Made by a program: the position numbers and the translations under genes
Notes under the pieces: model-generated
The model's database searches: none
Seen by the model: the letters and a program-made list of their open reading frames with translations, nothing else
What the model was told of the DNA's origin: nothing
From: Phycisphaerales bacterium
GTDB lineage: Bacteria > Planctomycetota > Phycisphaerae > Phycisphaerales > UBA1924
NCBI GenBank assembly: GCA_028279375.1
Contig: JANQNW010000019.1
Coordinates: 1 to 64,000 of the forward strand
DNA length: 64,000 bases
Reading direction: 5' to 3'
Shown here: piece by piece, positions 63,001-64,000 of the stretch
Numbering within the stretch: position 1 is the first letter of the stretch
Layout: every line of letters begins with the position of its first letter

Positions 63001-63489
63001 GACCTAGTGGCGCTTCACCTTCTCGAAGACGATTATGAACACGCCACGTGGAATCAGGGCGGTTCTGGGAAGACTACTCCATTCGACAAGTTCATTACTT
63101 CTTTCGATGACGAGGGCGATCGCGAGGTTCGGCGAGTCGGCGAGACTCACAGGTCAATGTCAGATTCGCCAGACTTTGGCGATGGAATCGGGCGGGTGTA
63201 CATCAACGACACCGCCTACTTCGACGGCGTGCCCGAGGAAGTATGGAACTTCCACATCGGCGGCTACCAGGTCTGCCACAAGTGGCTCAGCGACCGCAAG
63301 AAGAAGGGCGGCAAGAACGCTCGCCCCGGTCGCGTGCTCACCGATGACGACATCAATCACTACCACCGCATCGTCATCGCCCTCAATGAAACCATTCGCC
63401 TGATGGGCGAGATCGACGAAGTGATCCAAGCCCACGGCGGCTGGCCGGATGCGTTTGTCACCAACTCAGAGGGCGACGTCGATGAATGA
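60028..63489 (+). CDS. N6-adenine DNA methyltransferase (Type ISP/Eco57I-like)
   Basis: 1153 residues. Motif I is LDPACGTGTFL (Asp435 on) and motif IV is IGNPPYSGF (Asn566 on), the NPPY of N6-adenine methylases. The N-terminal region (about 1-200) is a distinct domain seen with such enzymes. The region after motif IV (residues about 560-1050) probably includes target recognition and has lower GC than the rest. It protects host DNA while the helicase/nuclease attacks unmarked DNA. The 5' end has GGAG before the ATG. It overlaps the last gene by eight bases. Confidence 0.88.
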   Translation: MPASGLELARIQNFDDLLVYLEEELDWPIDEMDIDDLTFEYEPEELGLDPKSAAKVKVIKQLRPLESQQPFGIFFIEFEPKRLPVTALRRILARLVTKKRASADRAERKTWDLDDLIFVSNYGDEETRRIDFAHFADDSQNGLPTLRVLGWDADDTARRIDLVETRLKTHLAWEDGEEPDDWRQRWRSGFIWEPRQVPKTTRELVSALAKLAIRIRDKALRAMDAETSKGPIRKLHAAFRDSLIHDLDEKGFADMYAQTITYGLLSARISRPAGLVTDDIAEMVTSTSPFLKELMQEFIRVGGRQNGEVPGGRDGIDFDELGVNEVVELLRDTDMEPIVADFGRTRAGEDPIIHFYEDFMKQYDAQQRVKRGIYYTPKPVVSFIVRSVDEILREEFGLPLGLADTSTWGEMSQRHEYLTIPKGISEDDHFVQILDPACGTGTFLVETIDLIHSRMKEHWLSEGYGELELETLWNDYVAEHLLPRLYGFELMMAPYAICHMKVGLKLAESGYQFRSSERLRAFLTNSLEPPQDLSEMLEFVAPFLAHEARAANLVKAQLRPVVVIGNPPYSGFASNQNDWIRSLVEPYKVTVRHSERQIQRLSNDYVYFVRLAEVLLGASGHGVLGFVTDHGYLDGTLFVDMRRSLRQSFGQIRCLNLHGAMRRVADGGDQNVFDITQGVAVGLMRLGSSSRRSCVEYGSLTGGRQFKYELLQSNTSNELEFHEIEGDRFVPTYVGTEYDSWASLPILFGSGDLQRDRDVVVGTGVKTRHDSFVVGFDPAEATSLVKQLAFRDQTNEELTQSLGLCTTAHFDIDRARRRAERGNLAEHVKGIRYRPFDTRYIVYLREFVCEPKAITMAHMTRENVALCVLRRDRTELSAGAFVGRGLVAKDFVSNLDDALVIPVLRVERGLNRTAIDHAANISQLGVKLLNSAEVCDLAEPSHVAFHLLHYVYAILHSPHYRQEFRGQLSQDFPRIPSSSRDTTKRLAKIGADLVALHLLEDDYEHATWNQGGSGKTTPFDKFITSFDDEGDREVRRVGETHRSMSDSPDFGDGIGRVYINDTAYFDGVPEEVWNFHIGGYQVCHKWLSDRKKKGGKNARPGRVLTDDDINHYHRIVIALNETIRLMGEIDEVIQAHGGWPDAFVTNSEGDVDE

Positions 63490-64000
63490 CGATGCATCAC
63501 AAGTTGATGGAGGCGATGCCGACGCTCAGGAGCGAGCCGCTCTCTTCCCGCCAGAGAAGAGACCGTTCTTCGACGCCAGTCGAATCGACGGCACAAAGAA
63601 CCAGAATGTCGCATGGGTCGATCTGATGGGCGCCAAGTCAGCGATGGGGCGCTCGCTGTTTCAGACTGCCAACTTCATCGGCAAGATCCACACAGCCGCG
63701 TTCACTGCCGCACATGATCGCGAGGGTGCGCGAGTGTATCCGGTGATCGATGGCTGCTATATCACAGCTGGGCAGCAGGAGATCTTCGAGTCCGTTCTGC
63801 GGACCACCATGCTGAGCCTTGCGAATGCGTTTGTGTCTGAAGAGAAGATGTCGCAGCGGTTCCTTGTTCGCGGCGGAATCGCAGCAGGGCGAATCATTCC
63901 AGGCGCCGAGCTTGCCAAGGGAAGCAACACACTACAGCAACGTGCCGGCTACAAGGGCGCAGTGGCGCTGGGCACGGCGATCGGCCAGGCATACATGGCG
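63482..64000 (+). CDS. Nucleotidyl-cyclase-like protein, N-terminal part (partial)
   Basis: 173 codons are seen to the window edge, no stop. NVAWVDLMGAKSAMGRSLFQ, VYPVIDGCYI and RFLVRGGIAAGRIIPG follow the beta1, beta2-beta3 and later strand pattern of class III cyclases: the two Asp sites for metal (VDLMG and IDGCY) and RGGI. Related proteins include the Pycsar PycC enzymes and similar uncharacterised ones. The ATG overlaps the methyltransferase stop (about eight bases), so it is in the same operon. Whether it makes a cyclic nucleotide cannot be told from this part. Confidence 0.6.
   Translation, partial: MNDDASQVDGGDADAQERAALFPPEKRPFFDASRIDGTKNQNVAWVDLMGAKSAMGRSLFQTANFIGKIHTAAFTAAHDREGARVYPVIDGCYITAGQQEIFESVLRTTMLSLANAFVSEEKMSQRFLVRGGIAAGRIIPGAELAKGSNTLQQRAGYKGAVALGTAIGQAYMA

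Noticed and set aside
56542-63489. Assignment as canonical DISARM or BREX
   Set aside because: SNF2 helicase and adenine methylase fit only in part; drmA/drmB or brxC/pglZ hallmarks are not visible in the window.

Overview
The window is GC-rich, densely coded DNA that looks like the chromosome of a Gram-negative member of the Planctomycetota, probably class Phycisphaerae. This is inferred from gene content, not from a marker gene. The signs are two large Ser/Thr kinases fused to PD40 or TPR domains, a secreted protein made of tandem DLNGDG dockerin-like repeats, a TlpA/TIGR03435-like fusion, a GspI/J/K-like pseudopilin cluster, frequent GTG and TTG starts, and outer-membrane and Tol/Exb components (FadL porin, ExbB/ExbD).

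Layout. 1-4.5 kb (minus): pseudopilin operon with two tandem GspK-like paralogues, the second cut by the window edge. 4.7-11 kb: serine O-acetyltransferase, a strong 6S RNA candidate with terminator, a small lipoprotein, an MFS permease, a winged-helix-like protein, parB without parA, a Nudix hydrolase and a soluble histidine kinase. Two identical parS palindromes lie inside the last two genes. 11-19 kb: a thioredoxin-like/TIGR03435 fusion, a succinate dehydrogenase cluster (membrane anchor, flavoprotein, Fe-S protein, helical protein), and a TetR regulator divergent from a thioredoxin and an atypical SDR. 19-32 kb: an MscS-type channel, a solitary atpG, two hybrid Ser/Thr kinases around an MBL hydrolase and a MazG-like enzyme, and a P1B metal ATPase. 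32-39 kb: a CII-like regulator and a six-gene minus-strand envelope operon (DoxX, VWA, ExbB, two ExbD, TPR-like periplasmic protein). 39-50.6 kb: tRNA-Leu(TAG), housekeeping genes (PLP enzyme, epimerase, DNA polymerase III delta prime, phosphofructokinase, Rrf2, Mrp, RmuC) and the 12-repeat dockerin-like protein. 50.8-55 kb: LamG protein, orphan periplasmic binding protein, FadL porin.

55.05-64 kb is a mobile island. It begins at a short direct match to the 3' end of a tmRNA (minus orientation), a classical integrase target. It carries a Rep_trans/MobT-like initiator and then a tightly overlapping operon: a PLD-SNF2 helicase, a 72-residue protein, an N6-adenine methyltransferase of the Eco57I/ISP type with a compositionally different recognition region, and the start of a protein with class III nucleotidyl-cyclase-like motifs. 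This is most likely an anti-phage defence locus and is the most novel part of the window. The right end of the island, and any integrase, lie outside.
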